Origin: Endomychus coccineus
Lineage: Eukaryota; Arthropoda; Insecta; Coleoptera; Endomychidae
Length of the DNA stretch: 64,000 bases
Assembly: GCA_958510875.1 (NCBI GenBank)
Contig: OY294070.1
Location: 49,132,078 to 49,196,077 of the forward strand
Direction: 5' to 3'
This document shows positions 10,245 to 21,404 of the stretch, piece by piece; the first letter of the stretch is position 1; each line of letters starts with the position of its first letter. The translations under genes were made by a program, and so were the position numbers. The notes under the pieces are model-generated. The model saw only the letters and a program-made list of their open reading frames with translations, was not told where the DNA came from and did not search any database.

Positions 10245-10480
10245 ATACTTATAACATATGTGTTACAGTTTCGATTTCGTATTTCTGTTCGTTTCGGCGA
10301 CGTTGGCATTTTAAACGAAATTGGTGCGATAAGGACGCTTTGTGTGAATACAATTAGTTCTAAGTAATCAGGTTATTGAAATCATAAGTCTTCTGATGAT
10401 GTTCGTGAGACCGAAACGTACGTAAAGACTAAAATATAAAACATAAGTGTTTATGTGACCTATTTCCCGAGAATTTATAT
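10245..10480 (+). mobile_element. Penelope 3' pseudo-LTR (copy B)
   Basis: It contains the module TGTTACAGTTTCGATTTCGT, the AAATTGGTGCGATAAGGACG tract, a hammerhead ribozyme, and the terminal CCTATTTCCCGAGAATTTAT. The terminal module is the inverse of that at 8571, so copy B is bracketed by inverted termini. Confidence 0.78.
10387..10430 (+). ncRNA. Hammerhead ribozyme (type I), core intact
   Basis: Stem I strands AGTCTT (10387-10392) and AAGACT (10425-10430) pair perfectly. The core is CTGATGA (10393-10399) and GAAA (10413-10416). Stem II is GTTC-GTGA-GACC with one mismatch and a GNRA loop. Stem III is the self-complementary hexamer CGTACG (10417-10422), and predicted cleavage follows TA at 10423-10424. 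Very short palindromic stem III segments are a known feature of Penelope hammerheads, which may act as dimers. Activity is inferred, not shown. Confidence 0.85.
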
Positions 10481-10559
10481 ATAATTCGTACCTGGGTCAA
10501 GAATCTTTATTAGAACACTTATTTTTAAACCCGCTGTTGAACGGAGGGGTGATTTTTAA

Positions 10560-10600
10560 GATATACAGGGTGTTTCAAAAAAAGGTGACCCCGCTGCTAG
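10560..10600. repeat. Element-end motif ATACAGGGTGTTTCAAAA
   Basis: ATACAGGGTGTTTCAAAA resembles ends of dispersed insect repeats; a related TATACAGGATGTCTCGTAA occurs at 50581-50600. Its partner end was not found. Confidence 0.3.
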
Positions 10601-10849
10601 AATAGATAGATCACTTGAGTCTTATAACAAAAAAATGTTTGTTTGTACCCAAGATTATTAAGATGTCTCAATGAAATTTGGTACCGTGCATGCTTAGATA
10701 GTTTACCACATTTGCACATGAGTTCAGACCGGTATTACGTCCAGTGGCGTAAGTATTTAGTAACAATAAATCGAGCCGAAAAATTGTATCACTCTGTAAC
10801 TACTTTGACTTCTTAAGAACAAACTTTGATGCAGAATGTAAACCGTATA

Positions 10850-11260
10850 CATTTTTTTGCCGTTTTTGGACGCTTTTTGCAATTTACGTGAAAAGTAAGA
10901 AATTGAGAAAATTTTGAAATTGAACTAAATCGCTAGAACGCGCCATAGAAGGTGAGCGGCTAATCAGCTTTTTAAGTGATTTTTCACATTTTCATTGTGA
11001 AATACCAATTTTGGTGAAAATTATCAAGAAAGCAAAGTTTTAGACCGGAAAATTTCTTATTTTTATGTTGCAAAAGTTCTTTCTGAAATCAGTATTTTCA
11101 CAGCTAGAAAGCGCCAAAGAATGGGAGCATATTATAGATAATCAGCTATTTAAGTGATTTTTCACATTTGAAGTGTGAAATACTAATTTTAGGGAAAATT
11201 GTCAAGAGAGCAAAGTTGGAGAACGGAAAATTAGCAACTATTGGGGATTTTTTGTCCTTC
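10850..11260. repeat. Imperfect 178-bp tandem duplication
   Basis: TAATCAGCTTTTTAAGTGAT near 10961 recurs with one change near 11139, and the following GTGAAATAC...AGCAAAGTT...CGGAAAATT segment is repeated too. The period is about 178 bp. A related, shorter unit is found at 50900-51265. Confidence 0.7.
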
Positions 11261-11883
11261 TTGTTTTTTTTTTATTTAGAGAATAAGCTATACATTTTTG
11301 CGAAAAGATACAAGAAAGCTATAGCAGGAAATTTTCTAGTGAGTTATTTCTTTTAACGAAAATAATAATTTTTTATTTGCTCACTAAATAATATAAGCAT
11401 CATATTCTTACAAAAAAATTATATTATGCCTTACATTATGAAAGCAATTATTACATAATTAGGAAATAATATATTAATTAGTATATAATTCTTAAGTAGG
11501 ATAGAAAATGAAAAGAAAGTTCAATGAACTGGAAATTGCTAGGTGGTTGTTTAGTAGGTTGTTTGAAGCTTTGCTTGATGAATGTAATATTTTTATAATG
11601 TTCTACGGGTGGAAGCGTTGACTCTCTACAAAATTATTCGCGAAATATGGTGTTTGAATGAATTGAAATGATTTTGATATCGTGTTTTCCCGTATATTTT
11701 TGGACCCCACCTACAAGAATTATTTGAAAAGGTATTAAAAAATAGAGAATTCGAAAGTTCTATTTTTTCATCAGAATTTTTTGACAAAAATGTATTGTTA
11801 TTCTGACAAATTCCATATTTTGACACGTTGTCAATTTTTTCAATGGAACACTACATATTATCTCATATGTGAAAAGAAACCAA
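11261..11883. other. AT-rich stretch without recognised gene
   Basis: No coding domain or repeat structure was identified here; the short ORFs look random. Confidence 0.4.
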
Positions 11884-12011
11884 AGGTACTAGGAACCTCC
11901 ATAACACCGTTGCTATTTCAGATATCGTTTAGCCTTTTTTTTAAAAGAAGCTGCAAACATTCCGCACAATTTAAAATTGTTATCACAATTTACAGTGTCG
12001 CTATACAGGGA

Positions 12012-12136
12012 GACGCACCAAACCTATGTTTATTTAAATGCCAACCTCCTTGTATTTAAGCATCATTGGAAAGCCCTTATGATGCTTAAATATAAGGAGG
12101 TTGGCAGTTAAAAATACATAGGTTTTGGTGCGTTAA
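12012..12136. repeat. Hairpin inside the left arm
   Basis: GACGCACCAAACCTATG, ATGCCAACCTCCTTGTATTT and AAGCATCAT are mirrored as ATGATGCTTAAATATAAGGA, GGTTGGCA and CATAGGTTTTGGTGCGT. The arms are about 55 bp with a loop of about 13 bp. Confidence 0.8.
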
Positions 12137-12206
12137 TGGGTGAATTATAAACAGTTTAGATTTTATGGTCGAAAAAGGAGTGAAGAACGCCATATTTGAT
12201 AAACCA

Positions 12207-12765
12207 TCACGACTTTATTGTGAGGAATAAAAAAAAATTATCATTGGAGTGCTTATCTATTAACCACATCGATCGTATACAGGAGGCGTCCAAAGGCAAT
12301 AGAGTGAATAACAGAGTTTTTTCACATGGAACGCTTTTCGATATGTCAGTTTCTGCACTAATCTGAATGCTGATAATTTGTGCATTTTCTTGAATTTTCA
12401 GTAGGACTTTTGGTTTCTCTTCGTCACTTACTCGAGGACCAACAAGTTCTTTACTAGAGTAACATACATTACATTTTGGAATTTGCTTCGTACCCTTTTG
12501 ACAGTTTTCCAAAGTATAGGTTTCCGAAATTCTTAAATTGGTATATTTTTGATGATCAATTCGACTTGCTATCAAAGATTTTCTGTCAGCCTCATCAATA
12601 CAATGAACCATGTTCACCTCTTCGCGGGTGAATCTCATGATCAGAAGATTGGAAAAAAAGTCTTTGGGAAGCATCTGGAGAAAACCACTAATAAATTGAT
12701 AAGGGCTCTGTTGACCTGTCGTTGTAGAGTCGGAAGAACCTGGGGACTGACACCACGGACGGTGC
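12207..12765 (-). CDS. Unidentified ORF inside the long-inverted-repeat element
   Basis: An open minus-strand frame encodes about 186 residues before it runs into non-LTR sequence at about 12770. Stretches such as FTREEVNMVHCIDEADRKSL and KCNVCYSSKELVGPRVSDEE look like real protein (mixed composition, a CxxC pair), but I do not recognise a family. It begins inside the element and ends just before the left terminal repeat, so it may be the 3' end of the element's own gene or a captured host exon. The apparent start at 12818 lies in the inserted retrotransposon and is not the real one. No catalytic motif is visible. Confidence 0.35.
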
Positions 12766-12769
12766 ACTA

Positions 12770-13981
12770 GGTGTACATCACCATAGTTGAAACCCATTGT
12801 AACATACGCCGGAACCATGTGGCCAAAAACAAAAACGATAGTATACCAGCATTCTCTGAACAGAATTCAGAGGCTGGTGTGCTTAGGAATAACAGGTGCA
12901 ATGTCGACCACCCCAACGGCTGCCATGGAAATGCTGTTGGATTGGAGGCACTCGTAAGAGGAGCGTATCGCTTTGATCTTATTGGACAAGGAAAGACCGA
13001 CCAAAAAGGCATTCTTGGATAACTTGGATCACCTGGGCCATTAGGGATCAAGGTTCACAGCACTTCCGTACAGTTCACGATTCAAACCTTGAATGGGCGG
13101 GAGAACACTGGGGGCACTCCTCATATGATAAAAGAGGATTCCGTATGATTTACCGAAGGCACCAAAACCAAAAAAAGTACCTACAGGTGCTGGAATAGTT
13201 GAGACAAAGGATCAAGGAGAAATAATTTCTTTGAACCAAGGGACACTTGTGACAGAAATATTAGCAATTACAACATGTGCTCGAATTATGAGAGTCTATG
13301 AGAATAGACAAATCACAATCATAGCGAGCAACCTTACAGTGCCTAAGGCACTTGATTCATACAAACTCACCTCACAATGTGTACTCGATTGTGTAAAGGG
13401 ACTAAAAGCACTAGCAAAGAACCCCAATAGAGTGACACTCATATGAGAGTCGGAGGAAACCAGCCGCGAAGGGACTGAAACAGCCGTGGCACTCCTAAAG
13501 CCGGGCCGGAACAACCCCTGATTGACCCGTCCCTATTGGAGGGTACTGCCCCGTATGTGGCACTCCAAGCGACTAATGGAAGATCTCCAGCAGCGACGAC
13601 GTTCTGCAGACAAGAAATACGGAATGTTGTTGCATTCCTGACCGGACACGCCCCATGCAACAAACATCTGCATGATGGGTAGATCATCCCACATGCTGGA
13701 GTTGCTGCGTGGAAGAGGAAACACTCATGCATGTGCTGTGTCTGTATACGGCATACGCGGTTGGTCATTGGACAGAAGTACATCGAATTTCATAGAATAC
13801 ACCGGACTGATGAGGAGCAAAATGGGAGGGCACAATAGGACACTAATGACCGCAACGCAGAGGGGCTCCTTTTGGGAAGCAACACCAACCTCACGGGATG
13901 GGGGGGGGGGGGTTAGTCGGTAAGAATCAGGCACGAGCCCCGATGCATCTATGCAAGATTTCCCCTCTACGCAAAAAAAAA
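12770..13981 (+). pseudogene. Non-LTR retrotransposon relic, RT thumb and RNase H, poly(A) tail
   Basis: Frames read VTYAGTMWPKTKTIVYQHSL and NRIQRLVCLGITGAMSTTPT (RT thumb), then the RNase H domain with TGAGIVETKDQGEIISLNQG and TEILAITTCARIMRVYENRQ (13231-13446). The C-terminal LTGHAPCNKHLHDG region follows. Several stops and frameshifts are present. The 3' end CTCTACGC followed by an A run at 13972-13981 matches that of a second copy at 48560-49342. It is nested in the long-inverted-repeat element. Confidence 0.75.
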
Positions 13982-14514
13982 TGTGTCAAATTCAGTGACA
14001 GTATTGACCGATTACTTTAAAATGTGATCGTACTCGTTTATATTTGTTATGTCAGATTCAATGACAGCAGCAGTTAAACTATTTTTTTTAATGTTAAAAA
14101 CGAAAGTTTCTCAATAAAATATTTCCAGCTTTTCAAGAAGTTGCACACAATGAAAACTCAAGACTTGGAAAAAAGTGGATAGTTTAATCCCTGATTTACC
14201 TCCAACAGTAAAGTAGAGAAGATTTTTCAAAATTGTGCTTATTCACTATTTTTTCGGCCATAAAATCTAAACGATTCATAACTCGCCTATGAACAAGCAC
14301 CCATTTTGAACAGAATCAAAAGGGATTGCCAATGTTCTAAAGAAACTTACGTTTGGTGCGTCATCATTACTCATCACATATAGCGAAACTCTGTAAATGA
14401 TGAAAATAATTTTAAATTGTGCAGAATGTCCCTAGCTACCGTTGAAAATAAAAGCACTAGTCGATATCTCAAAAAGGAACGGAGCTTTGGAGGTTATTCG
14501 TACCTCTGGGGCAC

Positions 14515-14725
14515 CCAGTTTTGTTACAATTTCGATTTCGTGTTTCTGTTCGTTTCGACGACGTTCGCATTTTAAACGAAATTGGTGCGATAAGGACGCT
14601 TTGTGTTGATACAATTAGTTCTAAGTAATCAGGTTATTGAAATAATAAGTCTTCTGATGATGGTCGTAAGACCGAAACGTACGTAATGACTAAAATATAA
14701 AACATAAGTGTTATTGTGACCCCTG
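14515..14725 (+). mobile_element. Solo Penelope pseudo-LTR
   Basis: It is closely similar to 10245-10450 (TTCGATTTCGTGTTTCTGTT, AAATTGGTGCGATAAGGACG, the hammerhead, then AAAATATAAAACATAAGTGT), but no RT coding sequence is next to it. Confidence 0.75.
14648..14691 (+). ncRNA. Hammerhead ribozyme (type I), core intact
   Basis: The core is CTGATGA (14654-14660) and GAAA (14674-14677). Stem II is GGTC-GTAA-GACC, fully paired with a GNRA loop. Stem III is CGTACG (14678-14683) and cleavage is predicted after TA at 14684-14685. Stem I pairs AGTC with GACT at its outer part, with one T-T mismatch near the core. Confidence 0.85.
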
Positions 14726-15009
14726 GGGGTCGATACACTTTGAGTACCACTGATGTAAATGGTAATTGCAATAAAGCATATCTACTTCTTTTTTTTTGAA
14801 ATCAGAAAAAATAGCTCTTTCCACATATGCGATAATATACAAGATGCTATTTAAAAAATTGACATGTCAACAAAAAATTTTGTATAGGTATATATATAAA
14901 TCCGCGTTGAGCCTAGAATCCTGGGAGTGTCAGACATTTTTGTTTGGGGATTGGATTGACGTCACAATACTTCATCGAAGTGTAATGTTACATAGTTACA
15001 TTGTAACTC

Positions 15010-15315
15010 TGACTTTACAAGAAGCTGCACGTGTAAGATGCTCAATTAATCTCATTTGATAGATCCTTAGATAGTTCATCTGTTTTCAGCTCTTCAGTGA
15101 ATTCTTTTGAAGTTGGAAAGCAGTCAAAGTCTCCACTTTTTACGGTACTAAGCCAAAATTGCAATTTTCTTTTAAGACCAATAATAGTTTTGTCATTGGC
15201 TTCAACAGGGTTATCTTTTCCTTGTAGAGACAGATTAACTTAATTCAATTTAGCAAATTTTTCCGTTAAATATGTACGTCTAAATAACCACATTTTATCA
15301 CTTTCCAAATTGAAG
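15010..15315 (-). pseudogene. hAT-type (ZBED-like) transposase fragment
   Basis: The minus strand reads RTYLTEKFAKLN, a stop, then VNLSLQGKD and, further on, LKRKLQFWLSTVKSGDFDCF followed by PTSKEFTEEL. This resembles the central part of hAT-derived ZBED5/SCAND3-type transposases, where (L)NLSLQGK and a KLQ.W....GDF.CF pattern are common. No catalytic residues or termini are visible. Confidence 0.5.
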
Positions 15316-15809
15316 GGTGCTCCAAGAAAAAGAACGCACTTCATCTCGCTAATGAAACAACTAAAGTAGTATTTGTACCCTCTTTTTTTCATTTAGTTTT
15401 TACAACTTTCAGTTCGTGGCGGCGCTAGAAGTATTACACATAGCCCTGGAGGATACTTTGAGGAAACACTGAATACAGTATAATTTGTCGTCTTTTCAAG
15501 TTTTTAGCTGTATGCTATTTAATAATTATAAATTTAACCCGCAGAAGTGGCCGAAAGGGAAAAACTGTGCTAATAAGAATATTAGCAACTGTAAGTCATG
15601 CATTCGTATATAATAATGATACGATAAAATTTCTAGTACCGACCCTTGTAAGACACATCATGTTGCCAATTCGAATAAACTTTTGATGTGATGACTTTTC
15701 CACTGCTTTATCTGTTTTTAACCACATGCGATATTTTTTCAGTTCCTACGAGTGAGGAAAATTTGTGATCTAAGGATCACAATACATTTTTACGATATGG
15801 AAGGGATTG

Positions 15810-17031
15810 TATGACGGCAAGGTGAAAAGCCTCCGAAAAATAGAACAGATGGCGCCACAATCGAAAATCCCATGTGACATTTGTGATATCATCTTCAACT
15901 AGAACGCATTAAAAATTTCACACTGATATGGCCTTCAGTTCTGTTTTGACACCCATCGAAATCAAGCAGCCTTGAGAATTTTTGTAATAATGGAAAAAAG
16001 TGAATTCCTCGTCTTTATTAAACATTATATCTTTCGTGGAAAAAACATTACGGAAACTAAAGCACCGCTTGTTAAACATTATGGGGACTCTTCACCATCG
16101 ATTGGAACGATTCACAAGAGGTTTACAGATTTTCGTTGTGATAGTATGACCACAAAATACGCCTAACGTTTTGGTCGTCCAATTGAGGTTACAACGTCAG
16201 AAATCGTCGATAAAATCCATGGTATGATATTGGATGATCGGCGACTTCAAGTGCACGAGCTTGCTGAAGCTATGGGCATCTGAAAATTTTTGAATATTAG
16301 AAAGCTATCTGCCAGATGGGTGCCGCATTTGCTCTCTGTTGACATCAAGCGCGATCATGTGACAACTTCAAAGGAGTGTTTGGCGATGTTCAAGTGTGAT
16401 AAGAAGGAATCTTTGTGCCGTTTCGTAGTCGTGGACGAAACATGAATCCATCACAATACATCAGATACCAAAGAACAGTCGAAACAGTGAACTTGTCTTG
16501 GCGAATCGAAGCCGAAAGAGGTCAAAGTTGGTTTATCGGCCAACAAACTCATGGCGACAATGTTTTCGGGATGCACATGGTATCGTCCATATCGATTACC
16601 TTGAAAAGGACAAAACGATCACCGGCGTATATTCTGCAGAGCTGTTGGGTCGATTCGACGCCGATTTGAAGCCAAAGCGAGTGCTTTTGGCAAAGATAAG
16701 AAGTGCTCTTCCACACAAAGACAACACAGCGGCGCACAGGTGAATTGCGCTACGAATTGGTTCGTAATCAACCATATTCTCCAGATTTAATCTATTTCCA
16801 AACTTGAAGGAATGGCTCGGCGCAAAGAGATTTGGATCCAAAGATGAGGTCATCGCTGAAACAAACGATTGCTGAAATCGTATTATTTGGAAGTGATCGA
16901 AAAATTTTAAAAACGTTGGACGAGGTGTAATCGGGCTACAAGAAGATTACGTTGAGAAATAAAATGAGTTTTCACCAAATAAATCATTTCTTGTTTCATT
17001 TTTCAGGGACATTTCATTTTGCCCTCTTATA
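15810..17031 (+). mobile_element. mariner transposon, inactivated
   Basis: The terminal inverted repeats are TATGACGGCAAGGTGAAAAG at the left and the complement of TATAAGAGGGCAAAATGAAA at the right, bounded by TA. The interior encodes a mariner transposase in broken frames: MEKSEFLVFIKHYIFRGKNI (15990), KHYGDSSPSIGTIHKRF, FGRPIEVTTSEIVDKIHGMI, RKLSARWVPHLLSVDIKRD and VVDETWIHHNT (first catalytic Asp). The C-terminal EVIAE.. region is near 16850. Stops at about 16166 and 16281 and later frameshifts make it non-functional. Confidence 0.9.
15990..16930 (+). pseudogene. mariner-type DDE transposase, broken
   Basis: The N-terminal helix-turn-helix part is readable from ATG 15990 to a stop near 16166. 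The reading continues through the DNA-binding and catalytic domains with at least two in-frame stops and several frameshifts. DETWIHHNT at about 16430 carries the first catalytic Asp. The segment around HKDNTAAH near 16715 corresponds to the usual HQDNAPAH second Asp region. It probably derives from a transposase of about 345 residues of the D,D34D type. Confidence 0.85.
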
Positions 17032-17099
17032 TAGATCGCGTTAACTCATGAAGATATTATACCCGTATAATTTGCTCCTTATTTCTCAAAAGAAATTAC

Positions 17100-17985
17100 T
17101 GCCTGCCAGTGTTATGAAAACTGAAATACCTCGCAGCGGGGATTCCCGCTGTGATCCTCTGTGTATGTAGTTGTAGGCGTAATATCGATCTTCATGCTAA
17201 ATGCATCTGTCGTAGTGGCTAAAGAGTTTTGGTTCGCATACTTTGATATTTATAGTCAATAAAACAGTTTATTTTACTTAATTATTTATTGAAAACTGCA
17301 AAATATTATTTTACATTTTCTTAATATTAGATAATACGTACATTATTTTACAATCAAAAATAAAGTTAACAATAATTTAACTAACGTTAACAAATGAAGA
17401 TTTCTTTAAATTTTATAGAATCAACGAAAAATATGATACAACTGAACTACAATCATGATTAAATATACAATGTCATTAGTTAACGAAGACCAATCGCTTG
17501 AAATATACAAATATACAATAGATGAACAAAAAATAGCCGAAAAACAATAACATTGATAGGAAAGATGAAAATATATTAAATATCATATATGAGCTTGTTA
17601 GGTAAAAAAACATTTATTTGTTATGATAATTCTTTAAAGTACAATAGATAACAAGTTATGTATAACACATACTTATACATAAATTATTCATTACATTAAA
17701 ATATGCTGGAAATTCAATAGGTACCTACCTATCGGGAAAATATATATAGATAGACTTATCTGAGGAACATTCAATACATCCTTAGGTTTAGCTAACAGAA
17801 ATGTAAATACAGTAATAATGTAATGGCAATACTGGATGGAAGTCATGTCTGCAGTTTCTACGAACCTATAAAAGTCATCAACAATTAAATTGATTTATTG
17901 TTCCAAAAACGTGTGTCAATGTCCACGTCTCAATTACGTCCTAAAAAGTGTAGATTTCCATTTATCGGTGATGAATAAAAACAGA
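17100..17985. other. AT-rich stretch without recognised gene
   Basis: Very AT-rich; no coding domain or clear repeat was noticed. Confidence 0.4.
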
Positions 17986-19085
17986 TTTTCCCATTTTTTA
18001 ATATTCATTTTAGAGATTCTGACAGTTATCAAAGGCAAATTATAGTGCATACAAGCCAGAAAAAATGGGAATATCTCGAATAAAATGAACCAAAACCATG
18101 TTCTACGGTTACAATGTTTTGGATAATAAAGGTGATTGAAATATTTAACTTTGAGATATATTGGCAACTGTTTTACCACACAGTGGTAATAAAAACCCAT
18201 TTTGATGTTTCTTTTATATTATTTTAATATTGAAGTGTAAAGAATTCACAAGTAGTGAATCCCTGAATTATAGAATTGTGTACGATTTTTTATCTTTTCA
18301 TTAAGTAGATACAGCTAACAGCACTTTCCCATTTTTTTAATATTCATTTTAGAGATTCTGACAGTTATCAACCGCAAATTATAGTGAATACAAACTAGAC
18401 AAAAATGGAAATACTTCGAATAAAATGAACCAAAGCCATGTTCTACGGTTACAAGGTTTTGGATAATAAAAGTGATTGAAACATTTAACTTTGAGATATA
18501 TTGGCAACATGTATATAATTAGGCTACAAATAATTTTGGTGGTAAGAGGTTTCGTGGTGTCATCAGCAGATGTCAATCATTCGATATTTCCTAAAACTGC
18601 CAAAGGCCGAATGTTGCCACACCTTCGAGAAGTTTTGTTAGAAGTTGTATTGTATAGCAATAAAAACCCATTTTGAAGTTTCTTTTATATTATTTTAATA
18701 TTGAATTGTAAAGAATTCACAAGTAGTGAATCCCTGAATTATAGAATTGTGTACGATTTTTTGCCATTTCATTATGTAGATAAAGCTAACAGCACTTTCC
18801 CATTTTTTTAATATTCATTTTAGAGATTCTGAGAGTTATCAACGGCAAATTAAAGTGCATACAAACTAGAAAAAATGGGAACACCTCGAATAAAATGTTC
18901 TACGGTTACAATGTTTTGGTTGATAAAAGTGATTGAAACATTTAACTTCCAGATATATTGGCAACTGTTTTATCACACAGTGGCAATAATAACCCATTTT
19001 GAGGTTTCTTTTATATTAATTTTGAGATTGAATTGAAAAGAATTCACAAGTAGTGAATTTCTGGATTATAGAATCGTGTAGATAC
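17986..19085. repeat. Three tandem units of a 340-470 bp repeat
   Basis: CCCATTTTTTTAATATTCAT followed by TTTAGAGATTCTGACAGTTA starts at about 17989, 18328 and 18799. Units 1 and 3 share a segment reading GGCAACTGTTTTACCACACA. Unit 2 carries about 130 bp of different sequence at the same place (about 18505-18660). All units end with TTCACAAGTAGTGAATCCCT or a close relative. The middle unit is therefore longer, because of an insertion or a replaced segment. Confidence 0.85.
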
Positions 19086-19344
19086 AATTATATGTGATTT
19101 TCAAAGCATTCAAAATGTAACTTCTGCTTTCACCTGTTTTCTCGCAACTATTCTGTTTGAATTTGAGAAAATGAAGATTATTTATACGTAATCATTATTG
19201 AATGAAACGTTTTTGTGTTTATGACGAAATTTCACAAGCCGAATACTGTTATGGAGAAAAATGTTTGTTCTCTGAAATGTAAAGTGGCGAGAATACATAA
19301 TAATTTCATATTTCTAACCGATTTGTATTTTTCGAAGAAAATAT

Positions 19345-20245
19345 TACTATTTATAACAAATGGAATATCTCGGTCTCTTTTGATTCAAAGTTTCTGAAAT
19401 TTGGTATCGGGGTTTGAGGATCTTGGGGGGTTTGTGGTCTGCTGAACCCGAATCTGAGAGTCGGAAAATGGGAAATCTGGCTCGTTTGCTGGAAAACCCA
19501 GAAAATTTTACCAAATCTTAGCAACAAACAAAATTTTTTCTCGGACTGTGGTATTGAAATAATAAGATGCCGTGATGTGACTCGGTACAATTTTCACTAA
19601 CAGAAGGAAAATTGCGCCGTTTTCCTTCACATTCCTGTCTCGGTCCTCGTCTAACGTGTCAAATCAAAAGCAACTATAGTTTCTCGAAAAACTCCGGCAA
19701 ATGAAAATTTACCATTTCTACACAAAAACATTAATGAAATATTTTAGTTGTTATTTTAATAATAAGATACCGTGATGGTCATCGGTATGAATTTCACTAA
19801 AAGAAGGAAAATTCTGGAAAATTGCGTCGTTTTCTCTCATATTCCCGTCTCAGTCCTCGTCCAACGTCTTTTTGTGTTCGCTGAGTACCTATTGTTTCAT
19901 GGTTATAAAATCAAAAGCAATAGTAAAATATGGAAAATGAGAATTCACACAATTTTCCCACTTCAGGTTCGGGTTCAGCGGGCCAAAAAAACTCCTGATA
20001 CCAAATTTCAGAAATTTTGGATCAAAATAGCCCGAGATATTCCATTTGTTATAAAAGACATTCCATTTGTTAGTTGAAAATAGTTTTTCATTGTTTATTA
20101 ATAGTAATAATCACGACTCGCCTTTTTTTCTGACTAACGATGTGTAAGCCATCCTGAACACGATGCAAAAAGAATTTTCCATTTTCGTGCGGTCTATAAA
20201 ATTTTAGATGTTTTTCACACTTTTAACTTGACTAATTTATTTACT
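19345..20245. repeat. Composite repeat with inverted halves (family F1)
   Basis: The left half includes AATATCTCGG, TTTCTGAAATTTGGTATCGG, GCTGAACCCGAATCTGAGAG and GCTGGAAAACCCAGAAAATT. The segment GGTTCGGGTTCAGCGGGCCA to GAGATATTCC at 19965-20045 is its reverse complement. A tail reading CTGACTAACGATGTGTAAGC lies at 20130-20240. A subrepeat (GGAAAATTGCG..GTTTTCCTTCA / CTCGGTCCTCGTC) occurs twice inside. Related copies lie at 27118-29370. Confidence 0.75.
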
Positions 20246-20249
20246 GCTT

Positions 20250-21280
20250 TTGGGAGGAATCCCAAATCGTTTTGAAATTGAAACTTATATTACAGAACAG
20301 AATATTGGTAATTATTATTGTATTCCTGAAGATGAACCAATGATTCATAACTGGGCCGAGAATTTTAATTCATTCCTATTGATTTTTGGAGTTCACCAAA
20401 CATTATATACGGTTCGGTTTATTGTTCGGTTAGTATAACAATATTTTGCACCTTATGAAACATGAAAATATAGTAAAGAAAGTCTTGCTATTAATTGGTG
20501 CAACCAAATGCCAAATTATTAATTAATGGCCGTCATTATGAAATTTAAGAACTTCTGATGAAATTTCAATTTGCCCCACCATGATCTGTGGCCAATAAGA
20601 CATCGCAAAATAAGACCACATTAATGTTCAAAAATCTAAAAGAGTATTTCGGCAATGTGGCCATTATTTTATATATCAAAAAAGGGACGGGAAATTTATA
20701 CCTTGGGAATAGAATTTACAAGATATAATAGAAAAAAATCTACTTACACATAAAATATAAGAATTGTAAAATGGAATTACTAGCTTATTACCACTTTTTG
20801 CTACAGAAAGTATGCCTCCTCATTGGTATTATATAAAAAATGTAATTATTATTATTATAAATTAAGTCGATTTCAAAAGTTATAAAGGTAAAAAAGTACG
20901 TTGAATTTGAGGAAGAAATTGTTAACTCCTCAATACCTCAATATATACTGTTTTCAAATATTTCAAATAACAAAACTTCATATTCGAATCAAATCTCACA
21001 ATGTAGATAATAGGTGGCGCTCATTCCATCTATTCAGCTCCCAGATGTGACATACCCTTTAAAGAGCTTACGCGAGTCAATGCCCTTTTGTATATCCATA
21101 TTGGGTGGTACATCCCTTTTACAATTTCAATAAACAAATGAGTTCAGAACAGAGATATCCGTTTAATATCAAGATGTAAGAAAAACTGTCTGGTATAAAG
21201 ATAAAGTGTAGTTTACTATATACTTTGAATTGCTACAACCAACGATAAGAAGGCAACATCCTGCTTTAATATATTATATA
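20250..21280. other. AT-rich stretch without recognised gene
   Basis: A 62-codon ORF at 20250-20438 has a protein-like middle (EIETYITEQNIGNYYCIPED) but no recognisable family. The rest shows nothing. Confidence 0.4.
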
Positions 21281-21284
21281 TAAA

Positions 21285-21400
21285 TTCTCGAGAAATAGGT
21301 CATACTAACACATATGCTTATTATTTTCGTCTTTACGTCCATTTCGGTCTCATGACCATCATCAGAAGTCGTATCACAGTCTTAAACGGGAATAAATTTA
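21285..21400 (-). mobile_element. Penelope pseudo-LTR fragment (copy C, inverted)
   Basis: It carries the terminal AAATTCTCGAGAAATAGGTC module and a hammerhead on the minus strand, directly upstream of the copy C coding relic. Confidence 0.72.
21329..21371 (-). ncRNA. Hammerhead ribozyme, mildly degraded
   Basis: On the minus strand: stem I CGACTT against AAGACG (one mismatch), CTGATGA, stem II GGTC-ATGA-GACC fully paired, GAAA, then TGGACG in place of CGTACG, and TA. The core is kept; stem III is weakened. Confidence 0.7.
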
Positions 21401-21404
21401 ACAC

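Larger units (their letters stand above)
11884..14496. mobile_element. Element with about 300-bp diverged terminal inverted repeats
   Basis: The left arm (11884-12190) and right arm (14207-14496, reverse complement) share a chain of matches in the same order: GGTAC...AACCTCC, GATATCG, CATTC.GCACAATTTAAAATT, TTTACAG.GT.TCGCTAT, GACGCACCAAAC, and TTTAGATTTTATGG.CGAAAAA. Divergence is substantial, so the element is old. The interior holds a minus-strand ORF of unknown function and a later non-LTR insertion. I do not recognise the superfamily. Confidence 0.65.

Noticed and set aside
13805..13830. CTGATGAGGAGC as a hammerhead core
   Set aside because: No GAAA box or stem II follows; it is RNase H-element coding sequence (the same site in the copy at 49160 reads CTGATGAAGAG).
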